38,057 nt of DNA, taken from the NCBI GenBank assembly GCA_028712605.1, contig JAQTPV010000002.1, forward strand, positions 1 to 38,057. Direction: 5' to 3'. How positions within the stretch are numbered: the stretch's first letter is position 1; the number at the start of each line of letters is the position of its first letter. The stretch comes from Minisyncoccota bacterium. Its GTDB lineage: Bacteria; Patescibacteriota; Minisyncoccia; Minisyncoccales; CG1-02-41-26. Position numbers and translations under genes: made by a program. Below the pieces are notes generated by a model, which worked only from the letters and a program-made list of their open reading frames with translations, ran no database searches and was not told where the DNA came from. Positions 23,074-31,430 of this stretch are shown in pieces.

Positions 23074-24150
23074 ATGAAAGCTGAAGTAACTGTATGGATT
23101 CTTTTGTGTCTAGCGATGCTTATTATTGGGCTTGTTATTGGTTCCCCAATCGCCAAGGTCGTATTAATTGTTCTTTCCGGGGCGTTTCTGCTTACCTTGT
23201 TTATCTGGTTTTTGTCGTCAATAAAGACGATCAAAAAACCAGATGAAGTCATAATCACTAAGTTTGGTAGGCAGCATGGCCGCAAGAAGCCGGGCCTCCG
23301 TATCATTTGGAAATGGGTGATGAGGGTGGCCAAAGAGATTAACCTACAAGTCCATGCCCTAAGCATTTTTGCTGACAAGCCGGAGATTGATTTTGCGGAC
23401 GGCATTTCTGCTAAAATTCAGAATTGTCAAATTCATGTGAAGGTCAAAGAGGATCGCGTTGAAGAGTCTTTCTATGAATATGAAGACTATGAGACGCAAT
23501 TAAAGGCTTTTGCGCAGAATCAGTTGCGCGGCGCTTTCGGGGATAAAAAGGCTCAAGAAGTGAAAAGCAACAAAAAATCTTGGGCAACTTGGATGGCCGA
23601 TGCCCTAGATGAGATTAGGAGGGCATTCCCTTTTTTGGAGATTTTGTACGTTACTATTGAGGACTTTGAATGGCCTCGAGACTTTATACAGAAGCTCCAG
23701 CAAGTAATGGCCGCTGGGATAGATATTGACGTAAAAAAACTAGGGCTGGAGATTGCTAAGTTGGATGCAAAGATTCTCCAGGAGTCCTCTGGTGACATCA
23801 TTGATGCTATGATAGAAAAATATAAGCAAAGAGGTCTCAAATTGGAGGATGCAGCCCTATTGGCTTACCAGGCTTGGGAGCATGCCACGTCGCTGAAGGC
23901 TGGCGTGCTAAATCACCAGAAGTTTGACTTCCGGGGGGGATCGTTTGATGCTGCAGCGGCATCGTATGCTTTGAACGCTTTAAGCGGTCTTGGGAGTAAA
24001 ATTGCTGCAGGGGCTACGGGTAGCGGCCCAAGCCAACAACCAACCCAACCCCCGCAGGTCCCTACTAGCGGCGCTGTTGCTACTCCCCAGCAACAGGCTA
24101 ACATAGACCGAGCTCTACGCCTAGCGAGGCAACGAGCTGGTAGAACATAG
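23074..24150 (+). CDS. SPFH/band-7-like membrane protein
   Basis: ATG 23074 is chosen because GGGAGG (23062-23067) lies 6 nt upstream; an in-frame TTG at 23029 is less likely. The protein then has 358 residues. Two N-terminal hydrophobic helices (about 6-24 and 28-48) are followed by a region resembling a band-7 domain (KKPDEVIITKFGRQHGRKKP, then GLRIIWKWVMRVAKEINLQ), a helical stretch (about 195-280) and a Pro/Gln/Gly-rich tail. SPFH proteins scaffold membrane microdomains, usually as oligomers. It is expressed from a very strong promoter between two T4SS-like loci. The family call is by pattern and not certain. Confidence 0.7.
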   Translation: MKAEVTVWILLCLAMLIIGLVIGSPIAKVVLIVLSGAFLLTLFIWFLSSIKTIKKPDEVIITKFGRQHGRKKPGLRIIWKWVMRVAKEINLQVHALSIFADKPEIDFADGISAKIQNCQIHVKVKEDRVEESFYEYEDYETQLKAFAQNQLRGAFGDKKAQEVKSNKKSWATWMADALDEIRRAFPFLEILYVTIEDFEWPRDFIQKLQQVMAAGIDIDVKKLGLEIAKLDAKILQESSGDIIDAMIEKYKQRGLKLEDAALLAYQAWEHATSLKAGVLNHQKFDFRGGSFDAAAASYALNALSGLGSKIAAGATGSGPSQQPTQPPQVPTSGAVATPQQQANIDRALRLARQRAGRT

Positions 24151-24163
24151 GCGCTAAAAGCGC

Positions 24164-24196
24164 AATACTGGTGCATCAAATTGATGCACCAGTATT
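24164..24196. terminator. Bidirectional hairpin terminator between convergent genes
   Basis: AATACTGGTGCATCAA and its exact complement are separated by one A, forming a 16-bp hairpin. It lies between the SPFH-like gene and the convergent VirB6-like gene. A small GCGC-TAAAA-GCGC dyad precedes it at 24151-24163. T-runs are short, so termination strength is unsure. Confidence 0.65.
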
Positions 24197-24225
24197 TCAT
24201 TATTCTTGGGGATGTAGTGTAGAAA

Positions 24226-27144
24226 TTAGGCCCTTCTTAATGCTGCTTCAATCGCTTCTACTACATTAGCTAGCCTCTCGGCGCTATCAGGATCGCCGGT
24301 GTTATTAAGCCGCTCTATCTGTTCTATAAAAGCATTGACGTTGTCGCTATAAGTTCTTTTGATGGCTTCTTTCTGTTCATCAGTGCCATTATTGATAATG
24401 TCATTAACCTGATTGACATTCATATTGAAAACAATATTCATATCCCTGATGTCATCTTCTGTAAATTCAGTGCCCCTTCTTTCCGCTGGTTGCTGGGGCT
24501 GTTGTTGGGTTTGCTGTTGGCCAGTAGTTTGTCTAGTAGCTTGAGGTTGGCTCCGTTTGATTTCTAAATCAGCCTTGGCTTTGGCTAATTTCTTTTCTGC
24601 TTCAGCCTTTTCTGTTTCTAACCGCTCCTTTTCTTTTTTGGAGAGATGGCCGGTATTTAAATTTTGGTTTATCTCCAGTAAGCGCTTTTCCCATCTTTCA
24701 ATTGCCCTGGTTAACTGCCTTTCTGTTTTGGTGGAGGCTCCTTCCCAGCTCAATCCTAAATTACGGGCGGGTGAGTTATTCATATAATTGTAAAGCTGTC
24801 TATTATTTTTTTCATACCATTCGCTGATTCTCCTGGGGTCGGTGGAGCCAGCCATTTTAGGCATGGCACTCTGGAAAACCTCTATAAATTTACGGCCAAA
24901 AAGTTCAGCGCCTTTGGCGATTTGGGCTCCGGTCCAGAAACGTTGAGCTGCCTCACTTTGAGCAGCTTCCAGCCCTGCCTCTTTGCTTAAATTAGCCATT
25001 TTGGATGGGCTCATGGTGCCCACCTCTTTGCTGTAAGCGGTGCTGGCGATCACTGTTTCTTCGTTGCCATTAGCGTCTTTTTGAACCCTGGTCATCCCAC
25101 CATAGGTTTCTTTATCGTCTTCACTGTAATATATGCCTAAACGTTTTTGTTGCTGTTCGGTTATATTCAACTCGCCGATCTCCATGTCTTTTATCGCACC
25201 TTTTTCTTTTTGGCTAATAGATTGCTCTTTTTCAGCGATTTGAGTATTTAAGGTCTCCTTGTCTTGTTGGGCCTTTTGGTATTCATCGCTATCTCTGTAG
25301 TATTTGAATTGACTTAGAGGATTATTTAGAATTGCCTCTGCTGCCTTCATTTGATTTCTAAGATTTTCCACTTCTGTTTTTTCGGCGGCCACTTCTGTTT
25401 TAATTTGTGCTATTTCCCCTGGGCTTTTACCAGCTGATTGGTCGGGGTTTTTTTGCATTTCCCTTAAAACTGCTTCGTACAATTTTGGATCGGCGGTTTT
25501 TACCACCCCCACGCTATCGGCTGCTCCCATATTAATGGCGGTTTTCATAATATCTTTTAATAAATAGTCGGGTAGCTGGCTCCTGATGTCTCCTAAGCTT
25601 CCGCCTTGGATGGCCTTAACTAAGGCGGCTATTCTTTGTTTATCACCAAGCATGCCCGGCCCGGCATTTTTAATGGCTGCGATTAGCTCTTCTGGCGTTT
25701 CTCCAATTTTTCCTGCCCTTTCTTTAATTTTAGATTCGGTGCGGACTTGAGCTTTAGCGTCAAGCGTTCTAGCGGCCCGACGACCCAATCCAGCTGCTAG
25801 CTGGGCCCCGCCTAGCGTGGATATATTGAGCAGGCCCCTGCCTAAAGTCCGGGCCACTCTTTTGCCGCCAGTGCTCCACTCCGCTTTTTCTTTGTCGGTT
25901 TCACCACCGAATAAAAATCGCCCCGCCTTACCAGTTTTGGCCCTAAATTGGTGTCCTCTGGCCCAGTCTTCATAACCTTCTTGTCCGGGCTTTAAGGCTG
26001 TGCCAGCCTTCCTTTTCCATAAATTGCGGGCTCCAACTCCAGCCGCCAGTGCTCCAGCAGCAGCTCCAGCAGCAGCATATTTGACGGGTGCCTTCGCCGC
26101 TTTTTTAGCGTAACCCTTGGCTCTACTGCTAACATTTTTAGCTGCACCCATGATGCCACCAGTTCCCATGGCGTTGATTTTAAGGGCCATGATTAGGCCG
26201 AAAATCAAAAAGATAATGGCGGCAAAAAATGGCGCGATGTTGTTGAACACTCCAGCAGTTGGTTCTTGCCCCAAGGATTCATTTTTGAGCATTGTTTTAG
26301 ACATCAAAACAGCGTGTTGGGCTAAATATATGAAAAAGCTTGCTGGCACCACAATAAAAGCCCATTGTAGGAATTGGCTCCACCACATATCAAAGTATTT
26401 TTTCCACCTATCAAATACCCAAAAGAAAAACATTATAGGAGACAAGATTACTAGAATCCATAAAGCCGGTGCCCTGACAAAAAATAAGGCGCCAAACAAT
26501 ATTAAAATTCCAGCCGAAGCTACGCCGAAGAAAATCAACATTAAAACTTGCAATAGCATTGAACCGCTGCCAATGATGTCTAATTTGTTCTCCCACAAGA
26601 GGCTCCTTTGGGTCTTAAAGAGGTCGGCAATGGTAGAGAAGTCAATACTTTGTAAAAAGAAGCTGGCTAGGATATTGGCCACATCAACAATGGCGCCGCA
26701 GATCACCGGGCTAAAGTTGATAAATAAAGCCACAACTAAAAGCTTAGCAAAGGTTTTTTGAGTATTGAAGCTAGTTAGGTTAAGGGCCGTGGACAGGCCG
26801 ATATAGGCTAACCCCACAATGAACATTATATTGGTCATATCCCGCAGCAAGGTCCAGCCGATACTAATAACTTCGTTGTTGGCGGGGTTTGTTAGAGAAA
26901 CATTAAAAAGGCCTTGAGCCGCTTTTTGTAAAAACCAATTGCCAAAAGAAATGGCAAACTCCGAGATGGCCAAGATTATCTGCAATAAAGTGGAAACCAA
27001 GAGAGAGGGCAAGGCCATCAAGGCTTGGCTCCAAAAACCAGCTTTGGCAAATTGCAAAGGAATAAAAATTATAGCTAAAACAATCAGGCCCAATAAAAAA
27101 ATGGTCCGTTTTTTGTTTCGTTGCCAAAAAGGAAGAGAAAACAT
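24226..27144 (-). CDS. VirB6/TrbL-like polytopic membrane protein with long coiled-coil C-terminus
   Basis: A 972-residue protein. The N-terminal third has a signal-like first helix (about 14-35, ending FAKAG) and about seven further hydrophobic segments up to residue 335, with the motif FDRWKKYFDMWWSQFLQWAFI between them. This resembles the pore-forming VirB6/TrbL family of T4SSs. From about 345 the sequence is soluble: an Ala/Gly-rich basic stretch, then long charged helices with coiled-coil character (about 590-660 and 790-870), a Gln-rich linker (TGQQQTQQQPQQP) and a helical end. It lies 58 nt after rsmA but has its own consensus -10. With the PrgI, VirB4, VirB2-like and VirB1-like genes it would complete a minimal Gram-positive-type T4SS. 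Confidence 0.72.
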   Translation of the reverse strand: MFSLPFWQRNKKRTIFLLGLIVLAIIFIPLQFAKAGFWSQALMALPSLLVSTLLQIILAISEFAISFGNWFLQKAAQGLFNVSLTNPANNEVISIGWTLLRDMTNIMFIVGLAYIGLSTALNLTSFNTQKTFAKLLVVALFINFSPVICGAIVDVANILASFFLQSIDFSTIADLFKTQRSLLWENKLDIIGSGSMLLQVLMLIFFGVASAGILILFGALFFVRAPALWILVILSPIMFFFWVFDRWKKYFDMWWSQFLQWAFIVVPASFFIYLAQHAVLMSKTMLKNESLGQEPTAGVFNNIAPFFAAIIFLIFGLIMALKINAMGTGGIMGAAKNVSSRAKGYAKKAAKAPVKYAAAGAAAGALAAGVGARNLWKRKAGTALKPGQEGYEDWARGHQFRAKTGKAGRFLFGGETDKEKAEWSTGGKRVARTLGRGLLNISTLGGAQLAAGLGRRAARTLDAKAQVRTESKIKERAGKIGETPEELIAAIKNAGPGMLGDKQRIAALVKAIQGGSLGDIRSQLPDYLLKDIMKTAINMGAADSVGVVKTADPKLYEAVLREMQKNPDQSAGKSPGEIAQIKTEVAAEKTEVENLRNQMKAAEAILNNPLSQFKYYRDSDEYQKAQQDKETLNTQIAEKEQSISQKEKGAIKDMEIGELNITEQQQKRLGIYYSEDDKETYGGMTRVQKDANGNEETVIASTAYSKEVGTMSPSKMANLSKEAGLEAAQSEAAQRFWTGAQIAKGAELFGRKFIEVFQSAMPKMAGSTDPRRISEWYEKNNRQLYNYMNNSPARNLGLSWEGASTKTERQLTRAIERWEKRLLEINQNLNTGHLSKKEKERLETEKAEAEKKLAKAKADLEIKRSQPQATRQTTGQQQTQQQPQQPAERRGTEFTEDDIRDMNIVFNMNVNQVNDIINNGTDEQKEAIKRTYSDNVNAFIEQIERLNNTGDPDSAERLANVVEAIEAALRRA

Positions 27145-27162
27145 TTTTGAAGCTATTGAAAC

Positions 27163-27171
27163 ATTATAACA
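27163..27171 (-). promoter_or_regulatory. Extended -10 promoter of the VirB6-like gene
   Basis: On the minus strand TGTTATAAT contains a perfect -10 (TATAAT) with the extended TG. The start would be near 27156, leaving a leader of only about 12 nt. No good -35 is present. Confidence 0.6.
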
Positions 27172-27202
27172 GAAAAAGAGAAGTCAAGAAATGTTGATAA
27201 AT

Positions 27203-28021
27203 CTAATTTCCAAAAGAGTTGCTTAGCCTTATCCAGTCATTCAATGAGAGGTTTTCGGCTCTTTGGGTCGGGGAGATATGATTGGCCATTAGCCACTTTT
27301 GCGTTTGTTCTTTGGTGAATTTAAGGGCCCTGGAAAAATTATTAAGCACTTGTTTTCTGGGCTGGCTAAAGCCAGCAGTAACAATTTTAGAGAAGATGTC
27401 TTGATCCACCTGTTTTTTATATTTATCACTGGGCACAATTTTAATGATTGCTGAATCCACTTTCGGGGCAGGCCAAAAACTATTTTTGGAAACATACGAA
27501 ATAATTTTGGGTTGGCAAAAAAACTGGGTAAAGATAGCCAGCTTGTTGGATTGGGGTGGTGTAGCGCAAATCCTTTGAGCTACTTCTTTTTGTATCATCA
27601 AAATCATGGATTCCGGTGGCTGTTGAGCCGCCAAAAACATCATTATAACCGGCTTAGTAATATAGTAGGGCAGATTAGCCACTATCTTGTATTGTTGGGG
27701 ACAATTAGAAGGTTGGAAATCCAATATATCAGAGCCCATTAATTGGACATTGTTTATTTTCTCATTAACTAATTTTACTTGGAGGTGCTTGATTAAGCCC
27801 CGGTCCTTTTCCACGGCAATTACCTTTTTAACTTTTTTAGCCAGGGCCAACGTTAAAGCACCCAAACCCGGGCCAATCTCTATAACCGTGTCGTCGGGTA
27901 TTAGTTCAGCAGCTGAAATCATTTTTTCAATGATGCCCTTGTTAACCAAAAAATTTTGGCCCAATCTTTTGTTCGGCTTTAACTCTCTCCCGTTTTTCAA
28001 TTGACATTTTTGGTTAATCAT
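27203..28021 (-). CDS. rsmA: 16S rRNA dimethyladenosine transferase RsmA/KsgA
   Basis: Dimethylates two adjacent adenines near the 3' end of 16S rRNA using SAM during small-subunit maturation. In the 272-residue protein, KPNKRLGQNFLVNKG (16-29) is the family N-terminal signature. The SAM site is VIEIGPGLGALTLAL (46-60), E71 ends beta-2, D98 follows in MGSDILDF, and the catalytic motif IV is VANLPYYITKP (114-124). The C-terminal RNA-binding part contains FSQPRKQVLNNF. It is divergent from the LysM/M23 gene. Confidence 0.96.
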   Translation of the reverse strand: MINQKCQLKNGRELKPNKRLGQNFLVNKGIIEKMISAAELIPDDTVIEIGPGLGALTLALAKKVKKVIAVEKDRGLIKHLQVKLVNEKINNVQLMGSDILDFQPSNCPQQYKIVANLPYYITKPVIMMFLAAQQPPESMILMIQKEVAQRICATPPQSNKLAIFTQFFCQPKIISYVSKNSFWPAPKVDSAIIKIVPSDKYKKQVDQDIFSKIVTAGFSQPRKQVLNNFSRALKFTKEQTQKWLMANHISPTQRAENLSLNDWIRLSNSFGN

Positions 28022-28040
28022 TTTTTTCTATACTTGTCTC

Positions 28041-28070
28041 TTGACTTAGCTCATAAAAGCAAGCTAAAAT
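28041..28070 (+). promoter_or_regulatory. Promoter of the LysM/M23 peptidase gene
   Basis: TTGACT (28041-28046), an 18-nt spacer and TAAAAT (28065-28070) each match consensus at 5 of 6. The start would be near 28077. The rest of the 28022-28228 gap is an open upstream extension of the M23 frame (from 28106) and holds no other feature. Confidence 0.65.
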
Positions 28071-28228
28071 TATCTTAGACAAAGGTATTTAAAAGGTAAT
28101 AATTTATTACTGGAGTCAAACAATTCCTTTCTGAATGGTTTAGCCAAAGCAGAGCCAAACAGAGTCAGGAACAAACAAGTAAGTTAAAAAGGAGAGGGCT
28201 TTCTCCGCTTTTTAGTTTAGGGATAGCC

Positions 28229-29215
28229 ATGCTGGTTTTATTAATTTTAGCCACCCTATCTCTATCCTTTTTGGGGCAGAACAAAACAGCCAGTGTCCAT
28301 CGCGATGTTTTTGGAGTAGAGCATTATCTTTTTGCTAATGCCGTTCCTGCCAGCCAAGCTCCTGATTTAAGTATTATTGAAAATGCTGTTTTAGCTCCAC
28401 AAGCACCCGCCTTTTTAGTTAAGGGTAAAACCCTCGCTTCTTTGGACGGACAGGAGTCTTTAGGGTCTGGAGCGAAGAACGAGCCCGATGAATATATCGT
28501 TGAGAAGGGTGATACTTTAAAATCTTTAGCTGAAAAATTCGGTATTTCTGTGGAAACAATCGCTTGGGCCAATGATTTAAGCACCAAGGCTACCTTAAAG
28601 TCTGGTCAAAAGTTAATTATTTTGCCCGTTTCCGGCATTTTGCATTTAGTTAAAAAGGGCGACACGATTAGCGAGATAGCCCAGCTTTATAAGGCCGATG
28701 TTCAGGATATTATTAACTTTAATGGTTTGGATGGAGCTGACATTTGCATTGGTGATTTATTAATTATCCCGGGTGGCAACAAGCCAAAAGTTGCTCAACC
28801 CCGCTATACTACCGTACCTTTATCGCAAAGTTATTTCATCGTTCCTATGCCTTTGCCGTGTAAAATTACTCAAGGAGCCCATTGGTTTAATGCTGTTGAT
28901 TTTGCCAACGGTAATTGTGGCGACCCAGTGTTTGCAGCAGCTGGAGGTGAAGTGCAAAAGGTTAGTTATGGTAATAATTCTGGTAATTATGTTAAAATTG
29001 TCCACCCCAACGGCGCCATCACTACTTATGGCCATTTAGCTAAGGCCCAAGTGATAGCGGGTGAAAAAGTTTCGCAGGGTCAGATTATCGGACAAATTGG
29101 CTATACTGGTTATACAATCCCCAAGGGGCCTGAAGGTTGCCATCTGCACTTTGATGTGATGTTTGCTGAAAATCCCTTTACCCGTTTAGCGGTCGGCTCT
29201 ACGATTGCTAAGTAG
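28229..29215 (+). CDS. LysM-M23 peptidoglycan endopeptidase
   Basis: Cell-wall hydrolase that cuts peptide cross-links, probably acting outside the membrane. From ATG 28229 it has 328 residues: a hydrophobic anchor (1-15), two LysM repeats (YIVEKGDTLKSLAEKFG at 89-105 and LHLVKKGDTISEIAQLY at 138-154), then an M23 (LytM-like) domain. Zinc ligands are H218 and D224 in AHWFNAVDFA and H307 in GCHLHFDV, with H269 in TYGHL. The frame stays open upstream to ATT 28106, adding a basic cytoplasmic stretch (KLKRRGL) before the anchor. An AAAAAGGAGA sequence sits inside that extension, so the true start is uncertain. Confidence 0.92.
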   Translation: MLVLLILATLSLSFLGQNKTASVHRDVFGVEHYLFANAVPASQAPDLSIIENAVLAPQAPAFLVKGKTLASLDGQESLGSGAKNEPDEYIVEKGDTLKSLAEKFGISVETIAWANDLSTKATLKSGQKLIILPVSGILHLVKKGDTISEIAQLYKADVQDIINFNGLDGADICIGDLLIIPGGNKPKVAQPRYTTVPLSQSYFIVPMPLPCKITQGAHWFNAVDFANGNCGDPVFAAAGGEVQKVSYGNNSGNYVKIVHPNGAITTYGHLAKAQVIAGEKVSQGQIIGQIGYTGYTIPKGPEGCHLHFDVMFAENPFTRLAVGSTIAK

Positions 29216-29239
29216 CGAACCGGATATGTGGCCAGAGAG

Positions 29240-29260
29240 AACCTCTAAAAGAGGTTTTTT
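29240..29260 (+). terminator. Intrinsic terminator after the LysM/M23 gene
   Basis: AACCTCT, loop AAA, AGAGGTT, then a T-run: a textbook rho-independent terminator. Its T-run overlaps the last codons of the convergent comM gene. Confidence 0.85.
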
Positions 29261-30806
29261 AGTTGCTGTCGCGTTTTCTGTACATTAAGGCTTCGTTAAG
29301 ATTGTCAAAGGTGATTCTATCATTTTTTTCTAAGTCGGCAATAGTTCTAGCCACTTTTAAAACTCGGTGGTAGCCTCGAGCCGACAAATGCCCGCTTTCC
29401 ACATATTTTTTCAATAGATTTTCTGTCTTTGGTTCAAGTTGGCAGTATTGTTTAATCTGGGGTATGTTCATTTCCGCATTAGTTAAAATTTTTGTTTCTT
29501 GGAATCTTTGGCCTTGAAGATTTCGGGCTCTTTGAATCTTTTCTTTAATTTGGCCACTGGTTGCCTGGCCTTCATTATTTTTTAACTCTTCATATTTCAC
29601 GCTGTTGACCCAGCAGAAAATATCCATTCTATCCATTAAGGGTCCTGATAACTTTCTTCGGTACGAGGCCACTTGCGAGCCAGTGCAGGAGCATTCTTTT
29701 TCTGGGTGGTTGTGAAAACCGCATGGGCAAGGATTAGCTGAAGCGATTAAAATAAAATTGGCCGGATAAGAAATATTGTGTCTAGCCCTTAGAATGCTGA
29801 TTTCTCCCTGTTCTAACGGTTGCCGTAAGGATTCTAAAACATCGCGATGAAACTCCGGGAATTCATCTAAAAACAAAACACCCCGATGGGCCAAGGTAAT
29901 TTCACCGGGTTTGATTGGGGAGCCTCCTCCCACCAAGGCGCTTTCTGAAGCAGTATGGTGTGGGGCCCTGAACGGCCGCTGGTTAACAAAGGGCTTATCC
30001 GATTTTAATAATCCAACTAAGCTGTAAATTTTAGTTAACTCCAGCATCTCTTGGGGTTCTAGGTTTGGCAAAATGGAAACGACCGCTTTAGCCAATAAAG
30101 TTTTACCAGTGCCGGGCGGCCCTTCTAAAAAAATATTATGTCCGCCGGCAGCTGCAATTTCCAAGCCTCTTTTGGTATGGGTTTGCCCGCTAATAAAAGC
30201 AAAATCAATGTCCCAATCCTGGATATTGTTTACTAAGCTATCTTTATCTAAAACAGCTGATTCAATTTGAACTCGTCCCTCTATATAATCAAGCACTTCT
30301 TTAATATGGCCAGCCCCGATAATCTTTAAGGTATTTTGATTATCTAATAAATTAGCTAAGCAGGCTTCTTTAGAATTATCCTTTGGCAAAATGATTTCCG
30401 AAAATCCTTGCTCTTTAGCTAATAAAGCTAAAGCTAAAGCGCCGGGCACTGCTTTTAATCTGCCATCTAAGGCTAGTTCGCCGATTAACAATCTTTTCTC
30501 TGGCTGAAACTTGGTCTGCTGGGTGGCCAATAAATAACCCAAGGCAATCGGCAAGTCATAAAGGCTACCCTCTTTTTTTAAGTCAGCTGGCGCTAAATTA
30601 ACAATTATTCTTTGGGTTTGAGAATGTGGTGGGGCTAAATTTATGCTTTTAATAGCTGAATTCACTCTTTCTTTGGCTTCCTCAATGGCCTTATCAGCTA
30701 AGCCAACAATGCCAAAAGACCGTAAGCCCCTGTTGGCGGCTACTTCTATTTCAATCAGCTGGCCGCTTAACCCGCGAAGTACCGCTGAATAAACCCTTGA
30801 AACCAT
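29259..30806 (-). CDS. comM: ComM/YifB-family AAA+ ATPase (Mg-chelatase-like)
   Basis: Hexameric helicase family which in Vibrio promotes branch migration during natural transformation. The 515-residue protein has an N-terminal Lon-like domain (FGIVGLADKAIEEAKERV, then IVNLAPADLKKEGSLYDLP), Walker A GPPGTGKT at 229-236, Walker B GVLFLDEFPEF at 309-319, and a Cys cluster CPCGFHN...CSC (C360, C362, C372, C374) typical of the family. A C-terminal Mg_chelatase_C region contains RGYHRVLKVARTIADL. Its presence is compatible with DNA uptake, but competence genes are not seen here. Confidence 0.95.
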   Translation of the reverse strand: MVSRVYSAVLRGLSGQLIEIEVAANRGLRSFGIVGLADKAIEEAKERVNSAIKSINLAPPHSQTQRIIVNLAPADLKKEGSLYDLPIALGYLLATQQTKFQPEKRLLIGELALDGRLKAVPGALALALLAKEQGFSEIILPKDNSKEACLANLLDNQNTLKIIGAGHIKEVLDYIEGRVQIESAVLDKDSLVNNIQDWDIDFAFISGQTHTKRGLEIAAAGGHNIFLEGPPGTGKTLLAKAVVSILPNLEPQEMLELTKIYSLVGLLKSDKPFVNQRPFRAPHHTASESALVGGGSPIKPGEITLAHRGVLFLDEFPEFHRDVLESLRQPLEQGEISILRARHNISYPANFILIASANPCPCGFHNHPEKECSCTGSQVASYRRKLSGPLMDRMDIFCWVNSVKYEELKNNEGQATSGQIKEKIQRARNLQGQRFQETKILTNAEMNIPQIKQYCQLEPKTENLLKKYVESGHLSARGYHRVLKVARTIADLEKNDRITFDNLNEALMYRKRDSN

Positions 30807-30826
30807 AATTGATCAATAATTATTCT

Positions 30827-30835
30827 ATTCTATCA
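30827..30835 (-). promoter_or_regulatory. Possible extended -10 promoter of comM
   Basis: TGATAGAAT on the minus strand lies about 20 nt before ATG 30806 and has no convincing -35. The rest of 30807-31007 contains AT-rich sequence, an orphan AAGGAGG at 30961-30967 and the yraN -10 box. Confidence 0.35.
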
Positions 30836-30992
30836 CAGATTATGTTCATTGATACAGCTTGGTCTATTTGTTAATTCAAAAATAAGGTCGGCCACTTATT
30901 GAGGTTCTTTATGTGGTTATATAACGTACGACTCTTTATAAACCCGTATCGTAGTTATACAAGGAGGACAGTTTTCTGGCCGACACATTTTT

Positions 30993-31001
30993 TGTTACAA
31001 T
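30993..31001 (+). promoter_or_regulatory. Extended -10 positioned for a leaderless yraN mRNA
   Basis: TGTTACAAT (TG, one base, TACAAT) ends exactly 6 nt before ATG 31008, so transcription would start at the A of the start codon or next to it. No good -35 is seen. Confidence 0.5.
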
Positions 31002-31007
31002 TAAGCT

Positions 31008-31379
31008 ATGAATACTAAAATATTAGGAAGCAAGGGTGAAGAAGCTGCGGTGCAGTATCTGAAAAAGAAGGGCTATCGGATTTTGGAAAGGAATTTCAAA
31101 ACTAAGTGGGGTGAGTTGGATATTGTGGTCCAAAAAGACGGCAAGATTATTTTTGTTGAAGTGAAAACTTTGCGGCAAAAGAGCGATTTTGCCCCAGAAG
31201 ATCAAGTTAATTTCAAAAAGAAACAGCAATTGATCAAGATGGCGCAGATTTATCTTTCGTACAAACATTTGTCGTTAGATATTGATTATCAAATCGACAT
31301 TGTGGCCATTGAGGTTGATTGGGCCGTTGAGGTCGTTAACGTTAAACATTTCAAAAACGCTATTGCAGACCATGGATAA
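31008..31379 (+). CDS. yraN: YraN/UPF0102 family endonuclease-like protein
   Basis: A 123-residue protein of the restriction-endonuclease-like fold found in most bacteria, with poorly known function (proposed Holliday-junction-type nuclease relative). Family motifs are GSKGEEAAVQYLKKKGYRIL (8-27), then NFKTKWGELDIV and IIFVEVKTL, which carry the D...ExK nuclease-like residues. Length matches the family's usual 115-130. Its ATG overlaps the stop of a possible CTG-started 11-codon frame behind a strong Shine-Dalgarno-like site. Confidence 0.92.
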   Translation: MNTKILGSKGEEAAVQYLKKKGYRILERNFKTKWGELDIVVQKDGKIIFVEVKTLRQKSDFAPEDQVNFKKKQQLIKMAQIYLSYKHLSLDIDYQIDIVAIEVDWAVEVVNVKHFKNAIADHG

Positions 31380-31430
31380 AAGGGGTATCCTAAGAACAGT
31401 CGCTCCTTTTGGAGGCGCGGTTAATTAAGC

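Noticed and set aside
22322..24196. Palindromes at 22322-22355 and 24164-24196 as ends of a mobile element
   Set aside because: They differ in sequence, have no flanking repeats or transposase, and lie between convergent genes, where bidirectional terminators are expected.
26117..26761. A 214-codon plus-strand frame opposite the VirB6-like gene
   Set aside because: It is antisense to the transmembrane part; the minus-strand protein has clear membrane helices and its own promoter, while the antisense product shows no family pattern.
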